The position numbers were made by a program, and so were the translations under genes. 64,000 nt of DNA from contig NZ_BAABBR010000001.1 in the NCBI RefSeq assembly GCF_039538065.1, positions 2,208,501 to 2,272,500 of the forward strand, written 5' to 3'. This stretch comes from Sphingomonas rosea. GTDB taxonomy: Bacteria; Pseudomonadota; Alphaproteobacteria; Sphingomonadales; Sphingomonadaceae. This document shows, one piece after another, positions 9,446 to 17,189 of the stretch. The notes under the pieces were generated by a model. It was not told the DNA's origin, made no database searches, and saw only the letters and a program-made list of their open reading frames with translations. Every line of letters starts with the position of its first letter. Position 1 is the first letter of the stretch.

Positions 9446-10305
9446 CCCGGGCCCGGCTGTTCGGCCTGACGATCGCGAGCGACTTTCCCTTGCCCGGCCT
9501 TGTCCCCGCATCGGAGAGGGCGCCGGTTGACGTCACGGTCCGGCTCGGGCCGATCGAAGGCGAGCCCGACCTCGACATCCCCGATGCCGCCCGTTTCCGG
9601 GTTTGCGACGGCCGCGAGATCGTCATCGACGCCTATCCCGGTGCACCCGAGCGCAACATCCGGCTCTTTCTTCTCGGCAGCGCTTTCGGCCTGATCCTCC
9701 ACCAGCGTCAGCTCCTGCCGCTCCACGCCAATGCGGTGGCGGTAGGCGAGGGGGCGATCGCGGTCGCCGGGCCATCGGGCGCGGGCAAGTCGACGCTCGC
9801 CGCCTGGCTTCAGCGGAGCGGGCGCCCGCTGGTCGGCGACGACGTCATCGTGATGCGGCTCGAGGCTGGCCAGGCGCTTGCCTATCCCGGCGTGCCGCGG
9901 CTTCGCCTGTGGGACGAGGCGCTCGGCGCGCTCGGTCTCGGAAATAACGGGCTCGAGCGGTCCTACATGGAAGAGGGCTATGACAAGTTCGACCTGCCCG
10001 TGCCGCACGCCGCGCTGGCGACCGAGGGCCTGCCGCTGCACGGCCTCTACGTCCTCGAGACCGGGCCGGAAATCGCGATCGACCCGATTGGCGGCGCGGC
10101 CGCCGTGCAGGCCTTTGTCGAGCACACCTACCGCGGCGAATATGTCGCCGACGTAGGAAGCGCGCAGGCGCATTGGGTGACGGCGGTGACGCTCGCCGGA
10201 CTGGTCCCGGTCTACCGCCTGACCCGCCCACGCGACCTCACTCGGCTGGCTGCGCTCGGGGAAGCCCTTCTGGCGCACGCCGGAGCCGCTCGAACATCCG
10301 CCTAG
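9436..10305 (+). CDS. HPr kinase/phosphorylase-like serine kinase
   Basis: 289 residues from ATG 9436, with GAGG about 7 nt upstream. The kinase core has LLPLHANAVAVGEGAIAVAG running into a Walker A loop GPSGAGKST (Lys118), then RPLVGDDVIVMRLE, the HPrK-like aspartate pair. Unlike true HPr kinase it lacks the classical N-terminal domain. Relatives phosphorylate the C-terminal residue of lasso peptides such as paeninodin, and related HprK-like proteins accompany exosortase and polysaccharide loci. Here it follows the B2 protease with overlap, so they form one transcription unit. Its 3' end overlaps the convergent MFS gene by 68 bp. The phosphoacceptor is unknown. Confidence 0.85.
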   Translation: MAVTRARLFGLTIASDFPLPGLVPASERAPVDVTVRLGPIEGEPDLDIPDAARFRVCDGREIVIDAYPGAPERNIRLFLLGSAFGLILHQRQLLPLHANAVAVGEGAIAVAGPSGAGKSTLAAWLQRSGRPLVGDDVIVMRLEAGQALAYPGVPRLRLWDEALGALGLGNNGLERSYMEEGYDKFDLPVPHAALATEGLPLHGLYVLETGPEIAIDPIGGAAAVQAFVEHTYRGEYVADVGSAQAHWVTAVTLAGLVPVYRLTRPRDLTRLAALGEALLAHAGAARTSA

Positions 10306-11509
10306 GATCGGTCGCGACGATCAGCGCGAGCCCGAGGGCGCCGCACAGCGACAGGCCCCATTCGAACGGCCGCTGGGTCCCGTCGAACGCCTGGCCGATG
10401 GCAAAGCCGCCGATCGCCGCGAGCACGGTGCCGATGACGCCCTGGATCGACGAGGCCATGCCCGCGATCGGCGCCATCTTCTCCATCGCCAGCGTGTTCA
10501 GGTTCGCCGAGCAGAAGGCGAAGCTCGCCATCACCGCGCCCTGCAGGATCGAGAAGAGCAGCAAGTCCTCGCCGACGAAGGTCCCGACGAGCGCGTGGCC
10601 GAGCGTCAGGATCGCGAAGGCCGCGGCGCCGCTATGCCCGACCCGGCGAAGCCCGAAGCGCCCGACGAAGCGGCTGTTGAGCCAGCTCGCCAGCGCCATC
10701 GGCGCCGCGATCGCGCCGAACACGAGGCCGATCGATTGCGGCCGCTCGAAATAGTCGAAGATGATCTGCTGGACCGAGCTGATGTAGGCGATCAGTCCCG
10801 CAAAGATCGCGGTCTGCGCCAGCGTGTAGCCGAGCGACTGGCGTTCGGTGAGCACGCTCTTGGCCGCGGCGAAGAGCTCGCCGAGGTGCAGCGTCCGGCG
10901 ATATTCGGGGTGCAGCGTCTCGGGCAGGCGCAGGAAGCTCCAGATGCCCATCAGCACGCCATAGCCCGACAGGAACCAGAAGATCGCCTGCCATGGCCCG
11001 AGCTGGAGAATCAGCTGACCGATGCTGGGCGCCAGAACGGGAATCAGCATGAAGGTCATGAAGACGAGGCTCATCACGCGGGCCATCGCCTCGCCGTCGA
11101 ACAAGTCGCGGACCATGGCGACGACCAGCACGCGGGTCACCGCCGCCGACGCGCCCTGCAGCATCCGCGCGCCGACCAGGATCGCAAAAGTCGGGGCGAG
11201 CGAGCAGGCGAAGGCGAACACCACGTAGGCCGCGATGCCGATGGTCAGGATCGGCTTGCGGCCGAACCGGTCGGCGAGCGCGCCCCACAGCAATTGCCCG
11301 AGCCCGAAGCCGAAGGTGTAGGCGACAATCACGAGCTGACGGCGGTTCTCCTCGGTGACGCCAAGGTGCGCGCCGATGTCGGGCAGCGCCGGGATCATCG
11401 CGTCGATGGCGATGGCGTTGAGCGCCATCAGCCCCGCGAGGAGGGCAATGGTCTCACGGGTGCCGGGGCGCGGGCTGCCGGCCCTGCCGGATTGACTATG
11501 TTCGAACAT
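10238..11509 (-). CDS. Bcr/CflA-type multidrug efflux MFS transporter
   Basis: 423 residues with twelve predicted membrane segments. The first cytoplasmic loop carries GALADRFGRKPIL, the MFS motif A, and MIPALPDIGAHLGV with TFGFGLGQLLWG is typical of the Bcr/CflA (DHA1) drug exporters. GARMLQGASAAVTRVLVVAMVRDLF matches the family's fifth helix. It should exchange protons for small toxic compounds across the inner membrane. I chose ATG 11509; a start at 11539 adds ten residues. The gene is isolated, divergent from the M24 peptidase gene 75 bp away, and its last 68 bp overlap the kinase gene on the other strand. Confidence 0.87.
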   Translation of the reverse strand: MFEHSQSGRAGSPRPGTRETIALLAGLMALNAIAIDAMIPALPDIGAHLGVTEENRRQLVIVAYTFGFGLGQLLWGALADRFGRKPILTIGIAAYVVFAFACSLAPTFAILVGARMLQGASAAVTRVLVVAMVRDLFDGEAMARVMSLVFMTFMLIPVLAPSIGQLILQLGPWQAIFWFLSGYGVLMGIWSFLRLPETLHPEYRRTLHLGELFAAAKSVLTERQSLGYTLAQTAIFAGLIAYISSVQQIIFDYFERPQSIGLVFGAIAAPMALASWLNSRFVGRFGLRRVGHSGAAAFAILTLGHALVGTFVGEDLLLFSILQGAVMASFAFCSANLNTLAMEKMAPIAGMASSIQGVIGTVLAAIGGFAIGQAFDGTQRPFEWGLSLCGALGLALIVATDPRRMFERLRRAPEGLPRAQPAE

Positions 11510-11584
11510 GGAAGTTGCGCCTGCTGGCCCATCGCGCATCGCCGTGCAACAGAGGGGCAGGATAAAGGACTGGACGAGGGATCG

Positions 11585-12847
11585 ATGGGTCTAATGACAT
11601 TTGGCCGCCGCGGGTTCCTTCGCGGTGCCGGAATGACCGCCGCGGCGAGTGCTTTTCCGCTGTCGGGGCTCGCCGCGCAGACCGCCGAGCAACTCACCCC
11701 GCGCCCGCTGCCGCCGCCCATCACCAGCGCCGAACGGGTCGCGCGCCTGCGCCGCGCGCAGCAGTTGCTCCAGCAGCAGGGCCTCGGCGCGCTGCTGGTC
11801 GAGAGCGGGGCCAGCCTCGATTATTATACCGGCATCCAGTGGTGGCGGAGCGAACGGCCGACCGCGGTCGTGGTCCCGGCGCAGGGCGACCCGATCATCG
11901 TCACGCCCTTCTTCGAAAAGCCCAGCATCGCCGAGATGCTCGAGGTGCCCGCCGAAATCCGCACCTGGCAGGAAGATGAGGAGCCCTTGAAGCTCGTCGC
12001 CGACTTCCTGCGCGAGCGCGGGGTGGCGAAACTGCCGGCCGCGTTCGAGGAAACCAACCGCTTCTTCCTGTCCGACCGGCTGTCGCGCCAGCTTCCCGGC
12101 ACGCGGATCGTCAGCGGCAACAATGTCGTGCGCGCTCAGCGGATGGTGAAGTCGGCGACCGAGCTCGCGCTCATGCAGGCGGCCAATGACATCACCATCG
12201 CGGCCTTCCGCCAGGTCCATGCCAATCTGAAGGCTGGGATGAGCGGGCGCGAGATCGAGGCCGCGATCACGGCCGCGACCGCCAGGCTCGGCGGCAACGG
12301 TGACGGCGCGCTGGTGCTCATCGGCGAGGCCTCGGCGCTTCCGCATGGTTCGCGAAAGCCGCATGTTCTCGCGCGCGGCGACGTCGTGCTGCTCGACGGC
12401 GGGTGCAGCGTCCATGGCTACCAGTCGGACATCAGCCGGACCTTCGTGTTCGGCGCCGACCCGACCGCCGAGCAGCGCAAGGTCTGGGACCAGGTGCACC
12501 GTGGCCAGCAGATCGCGCTTGCCGCCGCCAGGGTCGGCGCGGCCGCGGGCAGCGTCGACGATGCGGTGCGGCGGGCCTACGAAAGCTGGGGTTATGGCCC
12601 GGGCTATGCGCTCCCCGGCCTGTCGCACCGGACCGGTCACGGTATCGGGATGGAAGGCCATGAGCCGGTCAATCTCGTCCATGGCGAGACGACGAAGCTC
12701 GCGCCCGGCATGTGCTTCTCGAACGAGCCCGGCATCTATCTCCCGGGCAAGTTCGGAATCCGGCTCGAGGATTGCTTCCACATGACGGCGGGCGGGCCCA
12801 GGTGGTTCACCACCCCGCCGCCAAGCATCGATCAGCCGTTCGGCTGA
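11585..12847 (+). CDS. Tat-exported M24 (Xaa-Pro type) metallopeptidase
   Basis: 420 residues. The N-terminus FGRRGFLRGAGMTAAASAFPLSG is a twin-arginine signal, predicting periplasmic export of the folded metalloenzyme. A creatinase-like N-terminal domain is followed by the M24 pita-bread fold with all five metal ligands apparent: LLDGG, SDISRTF, HGIGMEGHEP, SNEPGIYLPG and GIRLED. The family cleaves X-Pro bonds using a dinuclear metal centre. ATG 11585 has GAGGG 4 nt upstream; ATG 11594 is an alternative. The 3' end overlaps the convergent HAD gene by 16 bp. Confidence 0.9.
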   Translation: MGLMTFGRRGFLRGAGMTAAASAFPLSGLAAQTAEQLTPRPLPPPITSAERVARLRRAQQLLQQQGLGALLVESGASLDYYTGIQWWRSERPTAVVVPAQGDPIIVTPFFEKPSIAEMLEVPAEIRTWQEDEEPLKLVADFLRERGVAKLPAAFEETNRFFLSDRLSRQLPGTRIVSGNNVVRAQRMVKSATELALMQAANDITIAAFRQVHANLKAGMSGREIEAAITAATARLGGNGDGALVLIGEASALPHGSRKPHVLARGDVVLLDGGCSVHGYQSDISRTFVFGADPTAEQRKVWDQVHRGQQIALAAARVGAAAGSVDDAVRRAYESWGYGPGYALPGLSHRTGHGIGMEGHEPVNLVHGETTKLAPGMCFSNEPGIYLPGKFGIRLEDCFHMTAGGPRWFTTPPPSIDQPFG

Positions 12848-13617
12848 GCCTCGTCGAAGCCGGCAACGATCCCGACCGGCGTCCAGCCCTCGGGGAAACG
12901 CGGGATCTCGCCGGCGTGGATGCCGCCGCTGACGAACACGGCATCGATGCCATAGGCCGCCGCGCCCGCCATGTCGGTCTGCATCCCGTCGCCGATCGCC
13001 AGCACCGCGCCCTTGTCGGTGACCCCGGCAAGTTCGAGCGCATAATCGTAGACCGACCGATAGGGCTTGCCGTACCAGACCGCGGTTCCGCCGAGCGCCT
13101 CGTAGGCGTCGGCAAGCGCACCCGCGCAGACCATGACCTCGCCCTGGTGATGGACGATCCGGTCGGGGTTGAGACAGTGGAGGACGACGCCGGCGTCGCG
13201 CCATGCGGCAAGGCGGTCGGCATAGTCCTCGAGCGTCTCACCCGGCGCCAGCCCCGCGCAGGCGAGTTCGGCGAAGTCCGTCTCGACGATGACGAGTCCG
13301 CGCCGTTCCAGGTCGGCCCGATCTTCCTCGGTCCCGCAAAAGCCGACCGGCCGTCCAGCCAGCGCCGCCACGCCCGCTTCGCCCGCGGTGACAATCCCGT
13401 CGTAGAGATCGTCGTCGAGACCGAGCTTTTCGAGCTGCTGGAGGATGGCGTCGGTGGTGCGCGGCGCGTTGGTCAGGAACAGGACCACCCGCTGCTGCGC
13501 CTTCCAGGCTGCGAGCGTGCCCGCGACGCCCGGCAGGATCCGCCACCCGTCATGGACGCAGCCCCACAGGTCGCACAGGATCAGCCGGTAGCGGTCCGGC
13601 AGGCGCGTGAGATCCAC
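12832..13617 (-). CDS. HAD-superfamily class IIA hydrolase (TIGR01459-like)
   Basis: 261 residues. HAD motif I is CDLWGCVHDG near residues 14-23, with the nucleophile Asp followed by a tryptophan, as in the NagD-like TIGR01459 subfamily. Motif II is FLTNAPRTT, motif III includes YGKPYRSVYDYAL and motif IV is IGDGMQTDMAGA. These enzymes dephosphorylate small phosphometabolites with magnesium; the substrate here is unknown. The start lies 1 bp after the DAACS symporter stop, so the two are almost certainly cotranscribed leftwards. Confidence 0.87.
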   Translation of the reverse strand: MDLTRLPDRYRLILCDLWGCVHDGWRILPGVAGTLAAWKAQQRVVLFLTNAPRTTDAILQQLEKLGLDDDLYDGIVTAGEAGVAALAGRPVGFCGTEEDRADLERRGLVIVETDFAELACAGLAPGETLEDYADRLAAWRDAGVVLHCLNPDRIVHHQGEVMVCAGALADAYEALGGTAVWYGKPYRSVYDYALELAGVTDKGAVLAIGDGMQTDMAGAAAYGIDAVFVSGGIHAGEIPRFPEGWTPVGIVAGFDEAQPNG

Positions 13618-13618
13618 G

Positions 13619-14932
13619 TCAGACGTTGGGGCCGGGCGGGGGCACGTGGCTCGGCGCGTGCGGATGCTCGATCACTGGGCTTTCCTCGACGTCGAGCGGG
13701 CCCTCCCACTTGGCGACCAGCACGCTCGCCACCGCATTGCCGACGACGTTGGTCGCCGAGCGGCCCATGTCGAGGAAATGGTCGACCGCGAGGATCAGCA
13801 GCAGGCCCGCCTCGGGGATGTTGAACATCGCGAGGCTGCCCGCGATCACCACCAGGCTCGCGCGCGGGACGCCGGCGATGCCCTTGCTGGTGATCATCAG
13901 CGTCAGGAGGAGGAGGATCTCCTGCCCAATCGAGAGGTCGATGCCATAAGCCTGCGCGATGAAGATCGTCGCGAAGGTCATGTACATCATCGAGCCGTCG
14001 AGATTGAACGAATAGCCCAGCGGAAGGACGAAGCTCGCGATGCGCGGCGGCACGCCGAACTTGTCGAGCGCTTCCAGCGTGCGGGGATAGGCGGCCTCGG
14101 ACGAGGCGGTCGAGAAGGCCAGCACCAGCGGATCGCGGATGTAGCGGGCGAGATGCGACACCCGCTTGCCGACGGCGAGGAAGGCGATTCCGAGGAGGAA
14201 GATCCAGAGCAAGGCGAGGCCGACGTAGAAGGTGCCGATGAAGCGCCCGAAGGTCAGGATCACGCCCGGGCCGTTCTCGGCGATGCTCGCCGCCACCGCC
14301 GCAAACACCGCGAAGGGGGCGAAGCGCATCACGTAACCGGTGACGACCAGCATCACCTCGACCAGCCCTTCGATCCCGCGCACCAGCGGCTTGGCCTTTT
14401 CGCCCACCGCCGTAATCGCGACACCGATGAAGAGGGCGAAGACGACGATCTGGAGGATTTCGTTGTCGGCCATCGCCTGGATGCCCGAGGCGGGCACGAC
14501 GTGCGTCACGAACTTGGCAAGGTCGAAGGCGGCGCGGTCGACGCCGCTCGCGGCGGTGGTCGGGGGGAGGGGCAGGTTGAGACCGACGCCCGGCTGGAGG
14601 AGATTGACGAGGATCAGCCCGAGGGTGAGGCTAACGAGGCTCGCGGTGACGAACCAGGCCATGGTGCGCAAGCCCACCCGGCCGAGCGCGGCGGTGTCGC
14701 CCATGTGCGCCACGCCCGCGACCAGCGTCGCGAAGACGAGCGGCGCGATGATCATCTTGATCAGCCGCAGGAAGAGCGTGGTGACGATGCCGAGATAGTA
14801 AGCGACGTTCTTAAGGAACGCCTCGGGGTCGCCCCCCTGGGCGAGGGTGGCGGCATTGGCATTGACCAGCCAACCGACGAGCAGCCCGAGCACCAGGGCC
14901 AGGAGAATGTACCAGGTCAGGCGCTTGCCCAC
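13619..14932 (-). CDS. Dicarboxylate/amino acid:cation symporter (DAACS/GltP-DctA family)
   Basis: 437 residues, eight membrane helices and two re-entrant loops. The signature pieces are LRLIKMIIAPLVFATLVAGV, the serine-rich hairpin AFSTASSEAAYPRTLEAL, the NLDGSMMYM metal/substrate segment and ITSKGIAGVPRASLVVI. The family takes up glutamate, aspartate or C4-dicarboxylates with sodium or protons. The QT in the usual NMDGT-like motif is replaced by NLDGS here, as in many glutamate transporters. It is the first gene of a two-gene unit with the HAD hydrolase. Confidence 0.92.
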   Translation of the reverse strand: MGKRLTWYILLALVLGLLVGWLVNANAATLAQGGDPEAFLKNVAYYLGIVTTLFLRLIKMIIAPLVFATLVAGVAHMGDTAALGRVGLRTMAWFVTASLVSLTLGLILVNLLQPGVGLNLPLPPTTAASGVDRAAFDLAKFVTHVVPASGIQAMADNEILQIVVFALFIGVAITAVGEKAKPLVRGIEGLVEVMLVVTGYVMRFAPFAVFAAVAASIAENGPGVILTFGRFIGTFYVGLALLWIFLLGIAFLAVGKRVSHLARYIRDPLVLAFSTASSEAAYPRTLEALDKFGVPPRIASFVLPLGYSFNLDGSMMYMTFATIFIAQAYGIDLSIGQEILLLLTLMITSKGIAGVPRASLVVIAGSLAMFNIPEAGLLLILAVDHFLDMGRSATNVVGNAVASVLVAKWEGPLDVEESPVIEHPHAPSHVPPPGPNV

Positions 14933-14989
14933 ATTTCACTCCACGCAATGTTCGCGGAGCGGGGTCGCGGGGCGGGGGCGGGATGTCAA

Positions 14990-15022
14990 GCGTCGTCCCG
15001 GCGGCCCATGCCGGGACGACGC
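14990..15022. repeat. REP-like palindromic intergenic element, copy A
   Basis: A perfect 13-bp inverted repeat: left arm GCGTCGTCCCGGC at 14990-15002, 7-nt loop, right arm at 15010-15022. It sits just beyond the 3' end of the EF-G-like gene, upstream of the DAACS gene. A near copy lies at 50103-50134 beside dnaE. The position and sequence recurrence suggest a REP-type element that may also stop transcription or protect the 3' end. Neither flank has a long T run. Confidence 0.65.
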
Positions 15023-15027
15023 CTGCT

Positions 15028-17052
15028 TCACGCGTGCTCGGGTTCGTTCGCCCTTACCTTGTCCGCCAGCGGGCCGTTGAGTTCGGCGAGGTGGTCGAAG
15101 CTTGCTTCGTAGGTCGCCAGTCCCTGGCTGAGCGAGCGCAGTTCGCCCTCGAGCCCGGCAAGCTCGGCCTCGGGCACCATCGCCTCCACCCGGTCCCAGC
15201 CGGCCCAGCCGTCGCGCGGGGCGAGGCCGAGCACTTGGCCGCGGCGGACGGCAAGGGCGGAGCTAATCTTGCTGGTGGCGATCGAAGGGCTGGTGACAAC
15301 CACCTTGTGGACGGGTTCGAGAAGGTGCGGCTGCGCGGCGGCGAGCGCCTCCTGCATCGCGATCCGTCCCGCCGTGCGGAAGGCGAGCTCGCTCGAATCG
15401 ACACTGTGATAGCTGCCGTCGATCAGCGTCACCGCGACGTCGACCACCGGGAAGCCCAAGGCGCCTTTCTGGCAGGCATCGCGCACGCCCTGCTCTATCG
15501 CGGGAATATACTGCCTCGGGATGGCGCCGCCATGGATCCGCTCGATAAAGGCGATGCCGCTCCCGCGTTCCTGCGGGCTGACCTCGATCACCACGTCACC
15601 GAACTGGCCGTGCCCGCCCGACTGCTTCTTGTGGCGCCCGCGCTGGGTGACGGGGCGGCGGATGCTCTCGCGGTAAGCGACCCGCGGTGCGCGCTGGACG
15701 ACGGAGACGCTGTGGCGCCGCTTCAGCTTGGCGAGCACCAGCGACAGCTGCTCCTCGTTGACGCCGGAGAGCACCAGCGCATGGTCCTCCTCGTCGTGGG
15801 CGAGGCCGAGGCTCGGGTCTTCCTCGACCAGCTTGTGAAGCGCCCCCGACAGCTTGACGTCATCCTTGCGGTCGGAGGGCAGGATCGCGATCCGCACGTT
15901 ACGCGAGGGAAGGGAGACGTCGGGCGGCGGGGGCAGGGCGCCGCGTCCGAACCAGTCGCCGGCCTTCACCTGGTCGGCCTTGGCGAGCGCCACCACCTCG
16001 CCATCGCGCGCGGTGCCGAGCCGCTGGCTCTTGTCGCCCTGCAGCGCGAAGATCGCGCCCGGCTTGACGCTGCGCTGGTCGGTCCCGCGAAGCTCCTGGC
16101 CTTCGCGAAGCTCGCCGCCAAGCACGCGGGCGAGCACCAGCCGACCGAGCGCGTGGCCGTGGCTGACCTTGAAGGCATGCAGCACCGGGTCGGATACGCC
16201 GAGCCGTCGCGCGGTCGAGTTCGGCCCCGGCGTCTCGTGGCGGATCGCCTTCATCAACCGCCGTACCCCCCAGCCATTGGCAGCCGAGCCGAACAGCACC
16301 GACACGCCAAGTCCCTCGGCGGTCTCGCGTGCAAGGTCATGAAGGACGGTCTCGGAAGGCGGGATTTCGTCCATCAGGAGTTGCTCGAGCAGCGCGTCGT
16401 CATGGTCGGCGAGCTGTTCGAGCAGGCGGGTGCGGGCCTGCGTCTCGATCGCGTCGAGCTCGGCGGGCATGGCGATGCGCTCGGACGGCTGGCCGGCGCG
16501 GTAGTGAAAGGCGCGTTCGAGCGCGACGTCGACGAAGCCGTCGATCCGCTCGCCGTCAAGGATCGGGACCTGGCGGGCGATCAGCGGCGAGACGCTCAAG
16601 GGCTGCAAGGCGCCGAGCAGCTCGCCGATCGAGCCTCGCGCATTATCGATCCGGTTGACGAAGATGAGGTGGGGCACGCCAAGCTCGTCGAGCTGGCGGA
16701 GCATGGGCGCGGCAAGCGGCGCGCGGGCGGGATCGGGGTCGACCACCACGATGGCGAGGTCGGCCAGCGCGAGCGCGCGGGCACCGTCGGCCTGGAAGCC
16801 GGTCCCACCGGGCAGATCGAGGAGTGCGAAATGCTCGCCGAGCCAGTCGAAGTGCAGGAGGTTGAGTTCGGTCGAGCCGCCGCGGGCGCGCGCTTCGGGA
16901 CTGGAGTCGCCGACGCTGGTGCCGTGGCCGGTGTCGCCCTGCCGGTCGATCGCGCCGCTCGCGAACAGCATGGCTTCCGCGAGGCAGGTCTTGCCGGCGC
17001 CCGCGGGACCGACCAGCGCGATGGCTCTGGTGCCGGTGACAAGGTCGTGCAT
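15028..17052 (-). CDS. Elongation factor G-like translational GTPase
   Basis: 674 residues from ATG 17052, which has AAGGAGAG about 9 nt upstream. The G domain begins at the N-terminus (GPAGAGKTCLAEAML), with G3 as DLPGG and G4 as NRID in place of the canonical DTPGH and NKxD. The later domains are EF-G like: GRHKKQSGGHGQFGDVVIEVSP is the domain IV entry and IPAIEQGVRDACQKG the usual tail of it. This alphaproteobacterial EF-G-like branch is distinct from the housekeeping fusA beside rpsG and its function is not settled. The upstream frame beyond 17052 runs into the intergenic region and looks non-coding. Confidence 0.85.
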   Translation of the reverse strand: MHDLVTGTRAIALVGPAGAGKTCLAEAMLFASGAIDRQGDTGHGTSVGDSSPEARARGGSTELNLLHFDWLGEHFALLDLPGGTGFQADGARALALADLAIVVVDPDPARAPLAAPMLRQLDELGVPHLIFVNRIDNARGSIGELLGALQPLSVSPLIARQVPILDGERIDGFVDVALERAFHYRAGQPSERIAMPAELDAIETQARTRLLEQLADHDDALLEQLLMDEIPPSETVLHDLARETAEGLGVSVLFGSAANGWGVRRLMKAIRHETPGPNSTARRLGVSDPVLHAFKVSHGHALGRLVLARVLGGELREGQELRGTDQRSVKPGAIFALQGDKSQRLGTARDGEVVALAKADQVKAGDWFGRGALPPPPDVSLPSRNVRIAILPSDRKDDVKLSGALHKLVEEDPSLGLAHDEEDHALVLSGVNEEQLSLVLAKLKRRHSVSVVQRAPRVAYRESIRRPVTQRGRHKKQSGGHGQFGDVVIEVSPQERGSGIAFIERIHGGAIPRQYIPAIEQGVRDACQKGALGFPVVDVAVTLIDGSYHSVDSSELAFRTAGRIAMQEALAAAQPHLLEPVHKVVVTSPSIATSKISSALAVRRGQVLGLAPRDGWAGWDRVEAMVPEAELAGLEGELRSLSQGLATYEASFDHLAELNGPLADKVRANEPEHA

Positions 17053-17154
17053 GGTGCAGCTCTCCTTCGTGCCGAGTGGCGCGTTCGAGTCGCTGCCGAG
17101 CGCCTCCTGCGCCTGGGACTTGGAGGCTCTGCTTCCTGGTGCCTGTTGGCAAGG

Positions 17155-17180
17155 GGAACGGCCGCGCGGCGGCATCGGTT
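17155..17180 (+). promoter_or_regulatory. Weak EcfG-like promoter match before the YihY gene
   Basis: GGAAC at 17155-17159, 17-bp spacer, GGTT at 17177-17180. It resembles the general stress (EcfG) consensus GGAAC-N16/17-CGTT with one mismatch. The predicted start of transcription would fall only a few bases before the ATG at 17190, implying a leaderless message or a chance match. Confidence 0.3.
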
Positions 17181-17189
17181 GGGCGCACC

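Noticed and set aside
14985..14990. TTGACA on the minus strand upstream of the DAACS symporter gene
   Set aside because: No acceptable -10 element at 16-18 bp; the following DNA is a run of C and G.
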